From assembly GCA_900469345.1 (NCBI GenBank), contig UBWZ01000011.1, positions 1-64,000 of the forward strand: a stretch of 64,000 nucleotides of DNA. Direction: 5' to 3'. Below are positions 27,794 to 37,324 of this stretch, one piece after another. The notes below the pieces were generated by a model. The model was not told where the DNA came from. It searched no databases and saw only the letters and a program-made list of their open reading frames with translations. Position numbers and translations under genes: made by a program. How positions within the stretch are numbered: position 1 is the stretch's first letter; every line of letters begins with the position of its first letter. This DNA is from Hyphomicrobiales bacterium (lineage in GTDB: Bacteria > Pseudomonadota > Alphaproteobacteria > Rhizobiales > Rhizobiaceae).

Positions 27794-28309
27794 TCAGGCA
27801 GCCTTTTCCTTCGAGAGGCCAACGCGAAGATCGCTCGCCTGATAGATGGTTTCGCCATCGGCCTTCAGCCAGCCGTCGGCCGTGCCGAGCACCAGCCGGC
27901 CGCGCATCACGCGCTTGAAGTCGATGCCGTATTCCAGCAGCTTCGTGTCGGGGCGCACCATCCCTTTGAACTTCACTTCGCCGGTGGAGAGGGCCATGCC
28001 GCGGCCTGGTTCGCCGAGCCAGCCGAGGAAGAAGCCGGTCAGCTGCCACATGCCGTCGAGGCCGAGGCATCCCGGCATGATCGGGTTGCCTTCGAAATGG
28101 CAGGGGAAATACCAGTCGTCCGCACGCACGTCATATTCGGCGCGCAGATATCCCTTGTCGAAAGCGCCGCCCGTTTCCGAAATGTCGGTGATCCTGTGGA
28201 CCATCAACATGGGCGGCAGCGGCAGCTGGGCATTGCCCGGCCCGAACAGTTCGCCGTGAGCGCAGGAGAGGAGTTCTTCGTAAGAGAAGCTGGACTGTCT
28301 GCTGGCCAT
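27794..28309 (-). CDS. fabA: 3-hydroxydecanoyl-ACP dehydratase/isomerase FabA
   Basis: FabA dehydrates 3-hydroxydecanoyl-ACP and isomerises the product to the cis-3 form, the branch point to unsaturated fatty acids. The 171-residue hot-dog-fold protein has the catalytic His71 in [13 protein letters not shown] and the Asp in LGLDGMWQL (about residue 85). The length is typical. It is the first gene of the fab operon and diverges from irr with a 299-base gap. Confidence 0.97.
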   Translation of the reverse strand: MASRQSSFSYEELLSCAHGELFGPGNAQLPLPPMLMVHRITDISETGGAFDKGYLRAEYDVRADDWYFPCHFEGNPIMPGCLGLDGMWQLTGFFLGWLGEPGRGMALSTGEVKFKGMVRPDTKLLEYGIDFKRVMRGRLVLGTADGWLKADGETIYQASDLRVGLSKEKAA

Positions 28310-28608
28310 ATATTCCCGTTTCCCCCCTTGAAGCTGACGGCTGGCGGTTCCGAGCCGTGCAGCACGGACGCCTGATTTCGAAGCAATACACTGGTCCCGC
28401 TTGGATGGAAATGCCAGGCCGGACCACTGTCAATCTGGTCCGCATATAGGAAGCCGGCCCTTCAAACCAGAGGCTTAGTCCGGAAATCTCGCGAAATTGC
28501 GCGCAGCCGGGCGGCGTCTCCCGGGAAACTATTGAAACTCGTCGCCGCAAAAGTTATATCCAAAAGTCAAGATAGGGTTAGACGGCAGCGGTGGGAGCTA
28601 AGCGATAT
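28310..28608. promoter_or_regulatory. Divergent fabA/irr promoter region
   Basis: A 299-base non-coding stretch holds the promoters of fabA (leftward) and irr (rightward). I found no long palindrome and no clear FabR, FadR or Irr-type box by eye. The sequence towards irr is richer in A and T (around 28540-28580), which suits its promoter. Confidence 0.4.
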
Positions 28609-29025
28609 ATGGCGCAGGCCAGTGCGGACATCGAAACGAGGCTGCGCGATTGTGGCCTTCGCCCCACGCGGCAGCGCGTGGCGCTCGCCGATCTTTTGTT
28701 CGCGAAGGGCGATCGCCACCTGACGGTCGAGGAACTGCACGAGGAGGCGACCCTCGCTGACGTGCCTGTATCGCTGGCAACCGTCTACAACACGCTGCAT
28801 CAGTTCACTGAAGCCGGGATGATCCGCGTTCTGGCCGTCGAAGGTGCGCGCACCTACTTCGACACCAACATCTCGGACCATCACCATTTCTTCGTGGAAG
28901 GCCGCAACCAGGTTCTCGACATTCCGATCAGCAACCTGGAAATCGGCAATCTTCCCGAGCCGCCCGAGGGGATGGAGATCGCCCACGTGGACGTCATCAT
29001 CCGGCTGCGCGAAAAGCAGCGTTGA
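28609..29025 (+). CDS. irr: Iron response regulator Irr (Fur superfamily)
   Basis: Irr is the heme-responsive Fur-family repressor/activator that governs iron and heme genes in rhizobia. The 138-residue product has the winged-helix domain (LRPTRQRVALADLLF, then SLATVYNTLHQFTEAGM as recognition helix) and a dimerisation domain with DHHHFFVEG, the HHH heme or metal site. The N-terminus has DCGLRPTRQR rather than the Bradyrhizobium heme regulatory motif, as in other Rhizobiaceae. I chose the ATG at 28609, which has GGAG 11 bases upstream; a GTG at 28591 has no ribosome site. The position next to fabA is conserved in rhizobia. Confidence 0.94.
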   Translation: MAQASADIETRLRDCGLRPTRQRVALADLLFAKGDRHLTVEELHEEATLADVPVSLATVYNTLHQFTEAGMIRVLAVEGARTYFDTNISDHHHFFVEGRNQVLDIPISNLEIGNLPEPPEGMEIAHVDVIIRLREKQR

Positions 29026-29052
29026 TTGGCCGGCGGGCGACGGACCAAAAGG

Positions 29053-29709
29053 TCAGCGTCCGCGCCGCTTCTTCTTGCCGCGGATCGCTTCCTCGGGCGG
29101 ACGGCCGGGCCGCGGCCTGTAGCGCGGCAGGATCCAGCCGTAATGCAGCGCCCCGCCGCGTAGCGCAAACGCAATCCCCGCACCCAGAACCGAACTCGCA
29201 TAGAGCGGCATGCCCAGCGCATGCGCGGCCGTAAAGCCGGCAGCGCCGGACAGCGCGGCGGTAATGTAGATCTCCGGCCGCAGCAGGACGGAAGGTTCGT
29301 TCGCCAAAAGGTCGCGCAGGATACCGCCGAAGGCGGCCGTCAGCGCCCCGGTAACGATCGCGATCGTCGGAGACCCGGTCGCGGCAAGCCCCTTGGCGGC
29401 CCCGAGCACGCTATAGGCCGAAAGACCGACCGCATCGAGCCAGATGAGCAGCTGGTAGCGCCACTCAATCCGATCGGCCGTCAGGTAGACGACCACGCCG
29501 GTCGCGACGCAGATCAGGATATAGGTGGGGTCGATGACCCAGAACACCGGGACCCGCCCGAGCACGATGTCACGCACCGTCCCGCCGCCCAATCCCGTGA
29601 CCGCGGCGAAGAACAGGAAGCCGATGAGATCGAGCTGCTTGCGGGACGCCGCAAGCGCGCCGGTTGCCGCAAACAGACTGACGCCGGCATAGTCCAAGAC
29701 CATCAACAT
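29053..29709 (-). CDS. TRIC-type cation channel / YicG family membrane protein
   Basis: A 218-residue inner-membrane protein of the UPF0126 family, prokaryotic relatives of trimeric intracellular cation channels. It consists of two homologous halves of three membrane helices each. Each half has a glycine motif after the second helix: GLGGGTVRDIVLG (about residues 39-51) and AFGGILRDLLANE (about 125-137). A seventh helix and a very basic tail (RGKKKRRGR) close the protein. The length is usual. It converges with irr with only 27 bases between stop codons and diverges from the secreted protein at 29803. Confidence 0.9.
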   Translation of the reverse strand: MLMVLDYAGVSLFAATGALAASRKQLDLIGFLFFAAVTGLGGGTVRDIVLGRVPVFWVIDPTYILICVATGVVVYLTADRIEWRYQLLIWLDAVGLSAYSVLGAAKGLAATGSPTIAIVTGALTAAFGGILRDLLANEPSVLLRPEIYITAALSGAAGFTAAHALGMPLYASSVLGAGIAFALRGGALHYGWILPRYRPRPGRPPEEAIRGKKKRRGR

Positions 29710-29802
29710 GAACGTTCCATTCTCCAGCGTCGCGCAAGTGCCCGCGCCTACAGTAGCTGCCTGAGGCAGCGCCCGTCATCCATCCGGCGGTGAACTGAAC
29801 AG

Positions 29803-30300
29803 ATGATTTTGGCAAGGATGATTTTCTTGAAGACGCTTTTGATCGCGTTGGTGCATGTGGCCGCGCTTGTCATCATGCCGGGTCTCGCGATGGCGCAGCA
29901 GCAGCTGCTGGACGATCCCGAGGTCTACGAAAAGACCCACTACCAGCAGACCTGCAAGGCGGCCGAGTTCGGGCCGACTTTCGTCAAGCGGCTCGACATC
30001 AACAATGACGGTATCGCGGATGTCGTCACCGACCACAGCCAGCTGACCTGCGACGGCGTTCTCGGACCCTCCTGCAATGCGGACGGCTGCCCGCACAATT
30101 TCTATGTCCAGGTCAAGGAGGGCGGCTACATCATGATCGCGACCGCCCAGATCTACGACTACGATTTCATCCAGCGCTTCGGCAACATGGTCTTCGTCCT
30201 GAAGATGCACCCGCGCTTTTGCGATCGCACCGATGCCATGCCCTGCGAAATGACGGTCCGCGTCCGCGGCGGGCGCTTCGTCACCATCTCCAAGAAATAG
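29803..30300 (+). CDS. Small exported protein of unknown function
   Basis: A 165-residue protein with a signal peptide (hydrophobic residues about 8-29, cleavage after AMA). The mature part has five or more cysteines (QTCKAAEFG, LTCDGV, SCNADGCP, FCDRT, CEM), suggesting disulfide bonds in the periplasm. A DINNDGIADVVTD segment (about 66-78) resembles a calcium-binding FG-GAP or EF-hand-like loop. I do not recognise a named family. The ATG at 30? alternative at 29818 would shorten the signal by five residues; neither has a clear ribosome site. Its stop lies one base from the stop of the converging YdcF-like gene. Confidence 0.75.
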   Translation: MILARMIFLKTLLIALVHVAALVIMPGLAMAQQQLLDDPEVYEKTHYQQTCKAAEFGPTFVKRLDINNDGIADVVTDHSQLTCDGVLGPSCNADGCPHNFYVQVKEGGYIMIATAQIYDYDFIQRFGNMVFVLKMHPRFCDRTDAMPCEMTVRVRGGRFVTISKK

Positions 30301-30301
30301 C

Positions 30302-31090
30302 TCAGTTCACGTCGATCCCGTCGATGCGGCCGGCCATCCGGTATCCGAGGATCGCCATCCATTCCCGTGCAGCGGTGGCGGCGATCTGCGCGTTGAGGCT
30401 GGGCTGCGTGAAGTCGAGCCGGATCCGCACGTCGCCCCTTGTGCGATAGTCGACGGGCCACGGCGTGACCGTGATGCCGGCTTTGCGGAACAGCGCAACA
30501 GACCGCGGCATGTGGAACGCCGAGGTGATCAGCAGGCACTGGTCGAGCCCTTGGGCCTGCAGCAGAGACCGAGTATTCCTGGTATTCTCATAGGTCGTGC
30601 GGGAGGTGTTTTCCTTGACCAGCCGGTCGGCGGAAACGCCGAAACCGGTAAAGAACTGCTCCGAGGCCTGCGCTTCGCCCTCATAGACCCCACTGAACGA
30701 GCCGTCTCCGCCGGACACCAGTATGCGCGATCCGTCGTAGCGCAGCGCAAGCCGCAGGGCCTCGATGAAGCGGTCCGCGGCCTGGTTGAATTCGACGCCG
30801 CCGCGCGTGCTGCTGACTTCGTTGTCGATGGCACCGCCCAGCACGATCATGCACGTGACGCTCGCCGGATCGGCGGTCGGCTTGGGGTAGCGGTTTTCCA
30901 GCGCCTGCAGGGCGACGGCGCCGGCCGTCGTGTAGAGCGTGGCAAACAGCAACAGGCTGGAGACGAGCGCCAGCAGTCCGCCGAGAACACGCAGCCCGGC
31001 AAGGCCGAGGACGGCGGCGGCGGAACTCGACAGGAAGGCAAGCGAGAGCGGCTGGGCGACAAGCCAGAAGAGTTTTGAAAACAGAAACAT
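30302..31090 (-). CDS. YdcF-like DUF218 membrane-anchored protein
   Basis: A 262-residue protein with two N-terminal membrane segments (about residues 5-30 and 33-58), followed by a Rossmann-like DUF218 domain. That domain has CMIVLGGAIDNE, RILVSGGDGS, ENTSRTTYENTRNT and LLITSAFHMPRSVALFRKAG. The family includes YdcF, ElyC and SanA, which are linked to envelope integrity and lipid carrier or vancomycin phenotypes. The catalytic activity is unknown. I took the ATG at 31090; the reading frame extends far upstream but only as a shadow of other genes. It begins 8 bases after the DUF1275 gene stop and is probably co-transcribed with it. Confidence 0.9.
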   Translation of the reverse strand: MFLFSKLFWLVAQPLSLAFLSSSAAAVLGLAGLRVLGGLLALVSSLLLFATLYTTAGAVALQALENRYPKPTADPASVTCMIVLGGAIDNEVSSTRGGVEFNQAADRFIEALRLALRYDGSRILVSGGDGSFSGVYEGEAQASEQFFTGFGVSADRLVKENTSRTTYENTRNTRSLLQAQGLDQCLLITSAFHMPRSVALFRKAGITVTPWPVDYRTRGDVRIRLDFTQPSLNAQIAATAAREWMAILGYRMAGRIDGIDVN

Positions 31091-31098
31091 CGGATCAC

Positions 31099-31830
31099 TT
31101 ATGAATGGGGATTTCGACCGCGCGGGATGGAATGCCGCGCCGGCTTGATCGGCTGCTGGAAATGAAGCTGCAACGGGCGTGGCAGGAATGCCGTTGCCAG
31201 CGCCACGCAGAGCGCGACGAAGGAAACGGCCCAAAGCGCCTTGTCGGCCGCATAGCCGGTCAGAAAGGCGCCGCAAAGCGCACCGCAGGCCATTCCGGTC
31301 CAGGGCACGCACTGGATCAGCCAGCCGGTCGGGTTGCGGTCGCCGATCAGCCACCGTCCGATGCCGCGGCCGAAGCGCGACAATGCGCCGGTGACGTAGG
31401 TCAGCCCGATCGGCAATCCTTCGATATGCTCGACCGTCGCGTTGATCATGCCCATCGCAAGCACGATCACGAAGAAGGTGAGCCGCGGCATGCTGTCGGG
31501 CAGCGCCGCGGCGATCCCCAGCAACACCGATACCCCGGCAAGGACGACGAAGGCGCGTCGTGCCGACACGGTGTGGGCGAGCACGATGCCGAGCGCGTTG
31601 CCGAAGATGAAGACCCAGAGCGCGATAAACAGCACCGCCGCGTGCACATAGCTGCCGGTCGAAAATTCGAGCGCCGCACGGGTGGTATTGCCGGTCATGA
31701 ACGAGACGAAATCGCCAAACAGCATCAGCCCGACGGCATCCGTCATTCCGGCCACGAAGGAGATGGACGCCACCAGCGCCAGTCCGGTCACGGTGCGCCG
31801 CGTATGAATGAGCTTTCGTCGCCTTTGCAT
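31099..31830 (-). CDS. YoaK-like DUF1275 membrane protein
   Basis: A 243-residue inner-membrane protein of the DUF1275 (YoaK) family with about six membrane segments. It carries the typical first-helix stretch SFVAGMTDAVGLMLFGDFVSFMTGNTTR, shown here in parts: VAGMTDAVGL at about residues 27-36 and FMTGNTTR at about 43-50. The N-terminus is basic (QRRRKLIHTRR), as for the cytoplasmic side. Function is unknown in the family; transport is assumed. The start at 31830 is chosen because the upstream extension is hydrophilic and unlike the family. Confidence 0.88.
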   Translation of the reverse strand: MQRRRKLIHTRRTVTGLALVASISFVAGMTDAVGLMLFGDFVSFMTGNTTRAALEFSTGSYVHAAVLFIALWVFIFGNALGIVLAHTVSARRAFVVLAGVSVLLGIAAALPDSMPRLTFFVIVLAMGMINATVEHIEGLPIGLTYVTGALSRFGRGIGRWLIGDRNPTGWLIQCVPWTGMACGALCGAFLTGYAADKALWAVSFVALCVALATAFLPRPLQLHFQQPIKPARHSIPRGRNPHS

Positions 31831-31932
31831 GGTCGTCTTGCCTGTTGCCGCTGCCGGAGGGAATCGGGCACGTCTGGCACCGACAATGAGGCACGAGCGC
31901 AAAGAAATCGCAAACCCGCAAACGGCGCGAGA

Positions 31933-33180
31933 TTATCTCCCGCTGAGCCAGCGATCGATACCCTGCCCGGCGGCACGTCCCGTCGCCATGCAGGCGGTAA
32001 GCAGGTAGCCGCCGGTCGGGGCCTCCCAGTCGATCATTTCGCCGGCAACGAAAAGGCCGGGATGCGTTTCGAGCATGAAATCGCCGTCGACCTCGTCCCA
32101 GGCGACGCCACCCGCCGTGGAAATGGCTTCGTCGATTGGCCTTGGCCTCAACAGCGGCACCGGCAGCGCCTTGATCAGTGCCGCAAGCTCTGCGGGCGGC
32201 AGCCTGTTTGCCTGCGCCTGCGCCTGCACCTCGCGCAGCAGCGCTGCCTTGACGCCGTCGAGCCCCGCACCCTTGCGCAGTCGGGTGGAAAAGCTTGCCT
32301 TGACGTCCTGCCGTGCGAGATCTGCGGCGAGCCGCTCGGCGGTGCGCCCCGGTGCGAGATCGAGAATGAGGGCCGCCCGGCCGGTGAGCTCCAGCGCGTC
32401 GCGAAGGGCGGCCGAATGGGCATAGACCAGGCTGCCTTCGATCCCGTGCACGGAGATCACGAATTCGCCCTGGATGCGGCCCGCCTGTGAGCTTGCGGCT
32501 ACAGACTTGACCGCATGGCCGGCAAAGCGCTCCGCAAAGGTTTCGCTCCAGTCCACGTCGAAACCGCAATTGGCGGGCCGCAGGGGTGCGACCTCGATGC
32601 CCTCCGCAGCCATCATGCCGGTCCACGCGCCGTCCGAGCCCAGTTTCGGCCAGCTTGCGCCCCCCATGGCGAGCAGGGTTGCCTCGGGATTGATCAGGAT
32701 GTCGCCCTCGGGCGTGCGCAAGCGGTGGCCGTCCGGGTCAAAGCCGAGCCAGCGGTGGCGCGTGCGCAGGCGCACCCCTTGCGCCTCCAGCCGGCGCAGC
32801 CAGGCGCGCAGCAGCGGCGAAGCCTTCATCACCGTCGGAAACACCCGGCCCGACGTGCCGACGAATGTCTCGGTTCCCAGCGCCGCGGCCCAGGCGCGGA
32901 CCGCGTCTGGCGGAAAGCCATCCAGCGCCCGCTTCAGCCGTGGTGCGGCGGCGCCGAAGCGCGTCGCGAACGTCTCCGGGTCTTCTGCATAGGTGATGTT
33001 GAGGCCGGATTTTCCCGCCAGCAGGAACTTGCGGCCGACGCTTGGCATCTGGTCGTAGACCGTGACGGCGTGCCCCGCCGCCGACAAAACCTCGGCCGCC
33101 ATGAGGCCTGCCGGTCCGCCGCCGATGATCGCGATAGAATTCTGTGCCAAGAGCCGTCTCCGTTGCGGCGGCCTTAGCAT
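31933..33180 (-). CDS. TIGR03862-type flavoprotein (BaiN/HI0933-like)
   Basis: A 415-residue FAD-dependent protein of the HI0933/BaiN group. The dinucleotide-binding loop IAIIGGGPAGLMAAEVL lies at about residues 16-32, followed by VGRKFLLAGKSGLNIT, the family signature. It has TLLAMGGASWPKLGSDG in the middle and GLFVAGEMIDWEAPTGGYLL near the end. Activity is not established; relatives reduce unsaturated substrates. The ATG at 33180 has no clear ribosome site, while a TTG at 33150 has GGAG 7 bases before it and would remove ten basic residues. The true start may be that TTG. Confidence 0.88.
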   Translation of the reverse strand: MLRPPQRRRLLAQNSIAIIGGGPAGLMAAEVLSAAGHAVTVYDQMPSVGRKFLLAGKSGLNITYAEDPETFATRFGAAAPRLKRALDGFPPDAVRAWAAALGTETFVGTSGRVFPTVMKASPLLRAWLRRLEAQGVRLRTRHRWLGFDPDGHRLRTPEGDILINPEATLLAMGGASWPKLGSDGAWTGMMAAEGIEVAPLRPANCGFDVDWSETFAERFAGHAVKSVAASSQAGRIQGEFVISVHGIEGSLVYAHSAALRDALELTGRAALILDLAPGRTAERLAADLARQDVKASFSTRLRKGAGLDGVKAALLREVQAQAQANRLPPAELAALIKALPVPLLRPRPIDEAISTAGGVAWDEVDGDFMLETHPGLFVAGEMIDWEAPTGGYLLTACMATGRAAGQGIDRWLSGR

Positions 33181-33210
33181 GGAGGACGGGCGGTGTCAGC
33201 CGGCCCCGCT

Positions 33211-34110
33211 TCAGGGACCGGCAGGACCGAGCATCGGAAGCGGCTCCCGGTTGCGCCTGACCTCGATCCAGATATGGCCAAACAGCGCAAGCATGACGAT
33301 CGGTCCGCCGATCAGCGTGGCGCGCGGCGGTACCTCCGCCATGAAGATCCACACCCAGAGCGGCGTCAGGGGAACCTCGAGCGCCGTCAGCAGGCTGGCG
33401 TCGGCTGCCGGGATGAGCCGGGCGCCGAAGGTGTAGAGAATGAGCCCGAAGGCATTCTGCACGATGCCGAAGGCGATGATCAGCATGACGTCCTGCCCTG
33501 TCGCGGCTGTGGGGCTTGCGAACCACATCATGCTGAAGGAGCAGAGATAGGCAGACAGCGCCATGGCGGGCAGCATCGGCACGGAGCGGTATTGCCGCAT
33601 CACGACCGCAAGGCCGGCCACGGATAGCGTCATGAGGATGGCGAGCCCCTTGCCCAGCAGCGAGCCGCCCGCCTGGACGTCGGTCAGCATGACCGCGACG
33701 CCCGCAAAGGCGATAAGGCTGGCGATAAGGGTCGATCGGGTTGCCCTTTCCCGGATGAGCAGATAGGCAAGTCCTGCCGTGACGAAGGGCACGGTGGCGT
33801 AGATAACCATCGCGTCGGCCACGGAGGTGTAATAGATCGATCCGAGACCGGAGATCATTGAGGCCGAGGAGAGGACGGTGGCGAGTATGGTCGGCCCTCG
33901 TATGGCGCGCAGGATGGACCAGCCGCGACGGCCCTCGAGGTAGAAGAAGAACAGGAAGGTGGTCGTGCCCGACACCAGTCCGCGCAGAAAGATGATGGTG
34001 GGCAGGTCCGCCGAGATCGACCGCATGAACAGGCCGGACAACGACCAGGCCAGCGCCGACAGGGCCACATAGGTTACGCCCAGGCGATACTGGCTTTTTT
34101 CGCTGGACAT
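33211..34110 (-). CDS. DMT-superfamily (EamA) transporter
   Basis: A 299-residue inner-membrane protein with ten predicted helices in two EamA repeats, each starting near RLGVTYVALSALAWSLSG (about residue 8) and LLGKGLAILMTLSVAGLAV (about 150). Conserved prolines and the FLRGLVSG turn fit the drug/metabolite transporter family. Substrates include amino acids and metabolites and cannot be told from sequence. The ATG at 34110 removes a hydrophilic extension present in the longer frame. It diverges from glutaminase; a link to glutamate or glutamine export is possible but only by position. Confidence 0.88.
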   Translation of the reverse strand: MSSEKSQYRLGVTYVALSALAWSLSGLFMRSISADLPTIIFLRGLVSGTTTFLFFFYLEGRRGWSILRAIRGPTILATVLSSASMISGLGSIYYTSVADAMVIYATVPFVTAGLAYLLIRERATRSTLIASLIAFAGVAVMLTDVQAGGSLLGKGLAILMTLSVAGLAVVMRQYRSVPMLPAMALSAYLCSFSMMWFASPTAATGQDVMLIIAFGIVQNAFGLILYTFGARLIPAADASLLTALEVPLTPLWVWIFMAEVPPRATLIGGPIVMLALFGHIWIEVRRNREPLPMLGPAGP

Positions 34111-34300
34111 GACAGGGGCTGGCTCCGGAGGGTCGTGGGAGAGGGCACGGTAGTGCTGCCCTTGAGTCGGGACAAGCACGCCCCGCGCTGTCTTCTGCCG
34201 TTTTTGCGCCGTGCAAGGACGACGCGACGGCGACCCGGCATTTTCCTCTTCCTCTTAGTCCGTCGCGATGGCATTTTCGGCCGGGGAACAAGGGGATGAC

Positions 34301-35230
34301 ATGCCGGACCTGCAAGCAATCGTCGACGACATCTATGCCAGGCTTCGCCCAAGGCTTGGAGAGGGGAAGGTGGCCGACTACATCCCGCAGCTCGCCCATG
34401 TGGACCCGAAGGCGTTCGGCATGGCGGTGGTCACCGTCGACGGCGCTGTCCACAAGGCGGGCGACAGCGACATGCCGTTTTCGATCCAGAGTATCTCCAA
34501 GGTGTTCACGCTGACGCTGGCGCTCGGCAAGCATGGCGAATCGACCTGGAACCGGGTTGGCCGTGAGCCTTCCGGCTCGTCGTTCAACTCCATCGTCCAG
34601 CTGGAGCACGAGGAGGGAAAGCCGCGCAATCCGTTCATCAACGCCGGCGCCATCGCCATCAGCGACCTCGTGCTGGCCGGGCATACACCGCGCGAGGCGA
34701 TCGGCGAGATCGTCCGCTTCGTTCGCTACCTGGCCGACGACGAGACGATCGCCATCGATCCCTCGGTTGCCCGCTCGGAAGAGGCGACCGGCTACCGCAA
34801 CTTCGCGCTCGCCAATTTCATGCGCTCCTTCGGCAAGCTCGACCATCCGGTGGACCATGTGCTGGGGGTCTATTTCCATCATTGTGCGCTGGCCATGACC
34901 TGCACGCAGCTGGCCCGCGCCGGCCTCTTCCTGGCCGCCAGCGGCAGCATCCCGCTGACCGGGCACACCGTGGTCTCCCGCCAGAGGGCGCGGCGCATCA
35001 ATGCCCTGATGCTCACCTGCGGCCATTACGACGGGTCCGGCGACTTCGCCTACCGCGTCGGCCTGCCGGGCAAGAGCGGCGTCGGCGGCGGCATCCTGGC
35101 CGTGGCGCCGGGCCGTGCCTCCGTCGCCGTCTGGTCGCCGGGACTCAATCACAACGGCAATTCGCTGATCGGTTCGCTGGCGCTCGAAATGCTCGCCGAC
35201 CGTACCGGCTGGTCCGTGTTCGAGAAGTAG
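34301..35230 (+). CDS. glsA: Glutaminase A
   Basis: Serine-type glutaminase that hydrolyses glutamine to glutamate and ammonia. The 309-residue product has the beta-lactamase-like S-x-x-K pair (Ser64-Ile-Ser-Lys67 in FSIQSISK), [16 protein letters not shown], and the GKSGVGGGI block near the C-terminus. The ATG at 34301 has AAGGGG 5 bases upstream and gives the standard length; an ATG at 34268 precedes that ribosome site. It is a single-gene unit, divergent from the DMT transporter. In rhizobia glutaminase helps to regulate glutamine cycling and acid tolerance. Confidence 0.95.
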   Translation: MPDLQAIVDDIYARLRPRLGEGKVADYIPQLAHVDPKAFGMAVVTVDGAVHKAGDSDMPFSIQSISKVFTLTLALGKHGESTWNRVGREPSGSSFNSIVQLEHEEGKPRNPFINAGAIAISDLVLAGHTPREAIGEIVRFVRYLADDETIAIDPSVARSEEATGYRNFALANFMRSFGKLDHPVDHVLGVYFHHCALAMTCTQLARAGLFLAASGSIPLTGHTVVSRQRARRINALMLTCGHYDGSGDFAYRVGLPGKSGVGGGILAVAPGRASVAVWSPGLNHNGNSLIGSLALEMLADRTGWSVFEK

Positions 35231-35242
35231 ACGCAAGGCATG

Positions 35243-35263
35243 AAAAAGCCCGCCGAAGCGGGC
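35243..35263 (-). terminator. Terminator of the tctCBA operon
   Basis: On the minus strand the hairpin GCCCGC-TTCG-GCGGGC with a stable tetraloop is followed by TTTTTCA, an intrinsic terminator for tctA, 26 bases past its stop codon. The same stem may also slow polymerase coming from glsA, but its plus-strand side is followed only by TCTCTC. Confidence 0.85.
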
Positions 35264-35289
35264 TCTCTCGAGTTTCGTTGCAGAAGCGA

Positions 35290-36807
35290 TCAGTCTTCGC
35301 TGGCCGCCATCTGGGTCAGCACGTCACCGCGGCCGCGACCGCGCAGGATCAGCGGCACGATCAGGGCAAGCGCTGCGAGGATCAGCAGCACCGCTGCGAT
35401 CGGCGACTGGAACAGCGTCATGATGTCCCCCTGGCTGATCGACAGCGCGCGGCGCAGCTGTTGCTCGGCAAGCGGTCCGAGGATCAGCCCGACGATTACC
35501 GGCGCGATCGGATACCCGAACACGCGCATGCCATAGGCGACGAGGCCGAACAGCAGCAGCATGCCGAGCTCGAACACCGACGGGTTGGCGCCGATCGTAC
35601 CGAGCGTCGCAAACAGGAGAATACCGGCATAGAGCCACGGCTTCGGAATGGTCAGAAGCCGCACCCACAAGCCGACCAGCGGCAGATTCAGGACCAGCAG
35701 CATCAGGTTGGCGATCAACAGCGAGGCAATCAGACCCCAGACCAGCTGCGGGTTGGTGGCAAACAGCAACGGACCCGGCTGCAGGCCGTATTGCTGGAAG
35801 CCGGCCAGCATGATCGCAGCCGTGGCCGAGGTCGGCAGGCCGAGCGTCAGGAGCGGCACCAGCGTTCCGGCGGCAGAGGCGTTGTTGGCCGCTTCCGGCC
35901 CGGCAACGCCCTCGATGGCGCCGTGTCCGAACTCTTCCGGATGCTTGCTGAGACGCTTTTCCGTCGCGTAGGACAGGAAGGTCCCGATCTCGGCACCGCC
36001 GGCCGGCATGGCGCCGATCGGAAAGCCGATCACCGTGCCGCGCAGCCAGGCTTTCCAGGAGCGCTTCCAGTCCTGTGCGGTCATCCACACCGAGCCCTTG
36101 ATTGCCTCGATCTTGTCGGGAGCCGTGGCGCCCTGGGCGGCGATGAAGAGCGTTTCGCCGATCGCGAACATGGCCACGGCCATGGTCGTCACCTCGATGC
36201 CGTCGAGCAGGTCAGGCACGCCGAAGGAAAGCCGGTTCTGGCCGGTCAGCTGGTCGATGCCGACGAGCGACAGCGCCAGGCCGATGAACAGCGAGGTGAG
36301 GCCGCGCAGGGTCGAATCGCCGAATGCCGAGGACACGGTGATGAAGGCGAGCACCATCAGCGCGAAATACTCGCGCGGCCCGAACACCAGCGCCAGCTTG
36401 ACGATGTAGGGGGCGATGAAGGCCAGCGCCAGCGTCGCGATCAGGCCGGCCACGAACGAACCGATCGCAGCCGTTGCAAGCGCGGGACCGCCGCGGCCCG
36501 CGCGGGCCATCTTGTTGCCCTCGAGCGCCGTGACGATGGACGCACTTTCACCCGGCGTGTTGAGCAGGATCGAGGTGGTCGAGCCGCCATACATGCCGCC
36601 GTAATAGATGCCGGCGAACATGATCAGCGAGCCGGTCGCGTCGAGTTGGTAGGTGACCGGCAAAAGAAGGGCGACAGTGGTCGCCGGTCCGATACCTGGC
36701 AGGACGCCGACCATGGTGCCGAGCGTGACGCCGACCAGGGCATAAAAGAGGTTCATCGGCAGCATCGCTGCGTAAAGCCCCTGGAGAAGGAAGTCGAATG
36801 TGCTCAT
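35290..36807 (-). CDS. tctA: Tripartite tricarboxylate transporter large membrane subunit TctA
   Basis: The 12-helix-type channel subunit of a TctCBA secondary transporter, 505 residues. Typical motifs are [24 protein letters not shown] (split here as GVLPGIGPA at about 28-36) and [14 protein letters not shown] at about 72-85. [16 protein letters not shown] and [12 protein letters not shown] follow later. It moves a carboxylate into the cell with the proton or sodium gradient. The start at 36807 gives the family N-terminus [11 protein letters not shown]. It is the last gene of tctC-tctB-tctA. The substrate may be citrate or another tricarboxylate, or a different organic acid. Confidence 0.95.
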   Translation of the reverse strand: MSTFDFLLQGLYAAMLPMNLFYALVGVTLGTMVGVLPGIGPATTVALLLPVTYQLDATGSLIMFAGIYYGGMYGGSTTSILLNTPGESASIVTALEGNKMARAGRGGPALATAAIGSFVAGLIATLALAFIAPYIVKLALVFGPREYFALMVLAFITVSSAFGDSTLRGLTSLFIGLALSLVGIDQLTGQNRLSFGVPDLLDGIEVTTMAVAMFAIGETLFIAAQGATAPDKIEAIKGSVWMTAQDWKRSWKAWLRGTVIGFPIGAMPAGGAEIGTFLSYATEKRLSKHPEEFGHGAIEGVAGPEAANNASAAGTLVPLLTLGLPTSATAAIMLAGFQQYGLQPGPLLFATNPQLVWGLIASLLIANLMLLVLNLPLVGLWVRLLTIPKPWLYAGILLFATLGTIGANPSVFELGMLLLFGLVAYGMRVFGYPIAPVIVGLILGPLAEQQLRRALSISQGDIMTLFQSPIAAVLLILAALALIVPLILRGRGRGDVLTQMAASED

Positions 36808-36829
36808 GATCTTACTCTCTGGGGGCGCG

Positions 36830-37324
36830 TCACTGGATAAGATTTTCCAGCGGGCCGGCCGGAAGCGATAGCGACAGAACGACCGAGAACAGCCACCAGA
36901 TGGCAAGACAGATGACGATCGCGATCGGGATGCTGATCCACAGCCTGCGGGCGCCGAAGCCGGCGGCCGTCAGGCCGAAGAGAATGCCGGTGGCGATGGA
37001 AAAGCCGAGCGGCCGGATCAGCAGCATCTGGGCGGCGAGCCCCGCCACGATCCAGACGACCGGCTTGATTTCCTGCTTTTCACGGGCGGGAAAATCGCCG
37101 CGGAAGGCCGCCACGACAGTCCAGATTGCAAGGCCGACCAGACCGAAGGCGATCCAGGTCGGCACGGTCGCCGGGCCCACCTGCGAATAGCCGCCGACAT
37201 TGCTCAGACGCGACGCGTCGAAGAAGATGACGCCGGCAAGCAGCAGGAGAAGGACAGCAATGACAAGCGCCGCCCAATCGGGGCGGCGCTGTACGCTGTT
37301 TGATTTCGAGGTGTCGAGGCTCAT
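36830..37324 (-). CDS. tctB: Tripartite tricarboxylate transporter small membrane subunit TctB
   Basis: A 164-residue four-helix membrane protein, the poorly conserved small subunit of the TctCBA transporter. Helices lie at about residues 20-38, 52-70, 86-104 and 118-150. The N-terminus carries a short basic lead ([10 protein letters not shown]). The sequence itself is weakly diagnostic; position between tctC and tctA and the four-helix pattern make the call. Its ATG overlaps the tctC stop codon (ATGA), so translation is coupled, and 22 bases separate it from tctA. Confidence 0.9.
   Translation of the reverse strand: MSLDTSKSNSVQRRPDWAALVIAVLLLLLAGVIFFDASRLSNVGGYSQVGPATVPTWIAFGLVGLAIWTVVAAFRGDFPAREKQEIKPVVWIVAGLAAQMLLIRPLGFSIATGILFGLTAAGFGARRLWISIPIAIVICLAIWWLFSVVLSLSLPAGPLENLIQ

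Noticed and set aside
30302..32626. A 774-codon minus-strand frame that could look like a fusion of the YdcF-like protein with upstream sequence
   Set aside because: Upstream of 31090 the frame is a shadow of the DUF1275 and flavoprotein genes, both of which have clear motifs in other frames. Only the YdcF-like part is real.
32738..35236. An 832-codon minus-strand frame covering glutaminase and the DMT transporter
   Set aside because: It is an out-of-frame or antisense reading of two recognisable genes and has no domain of its own.
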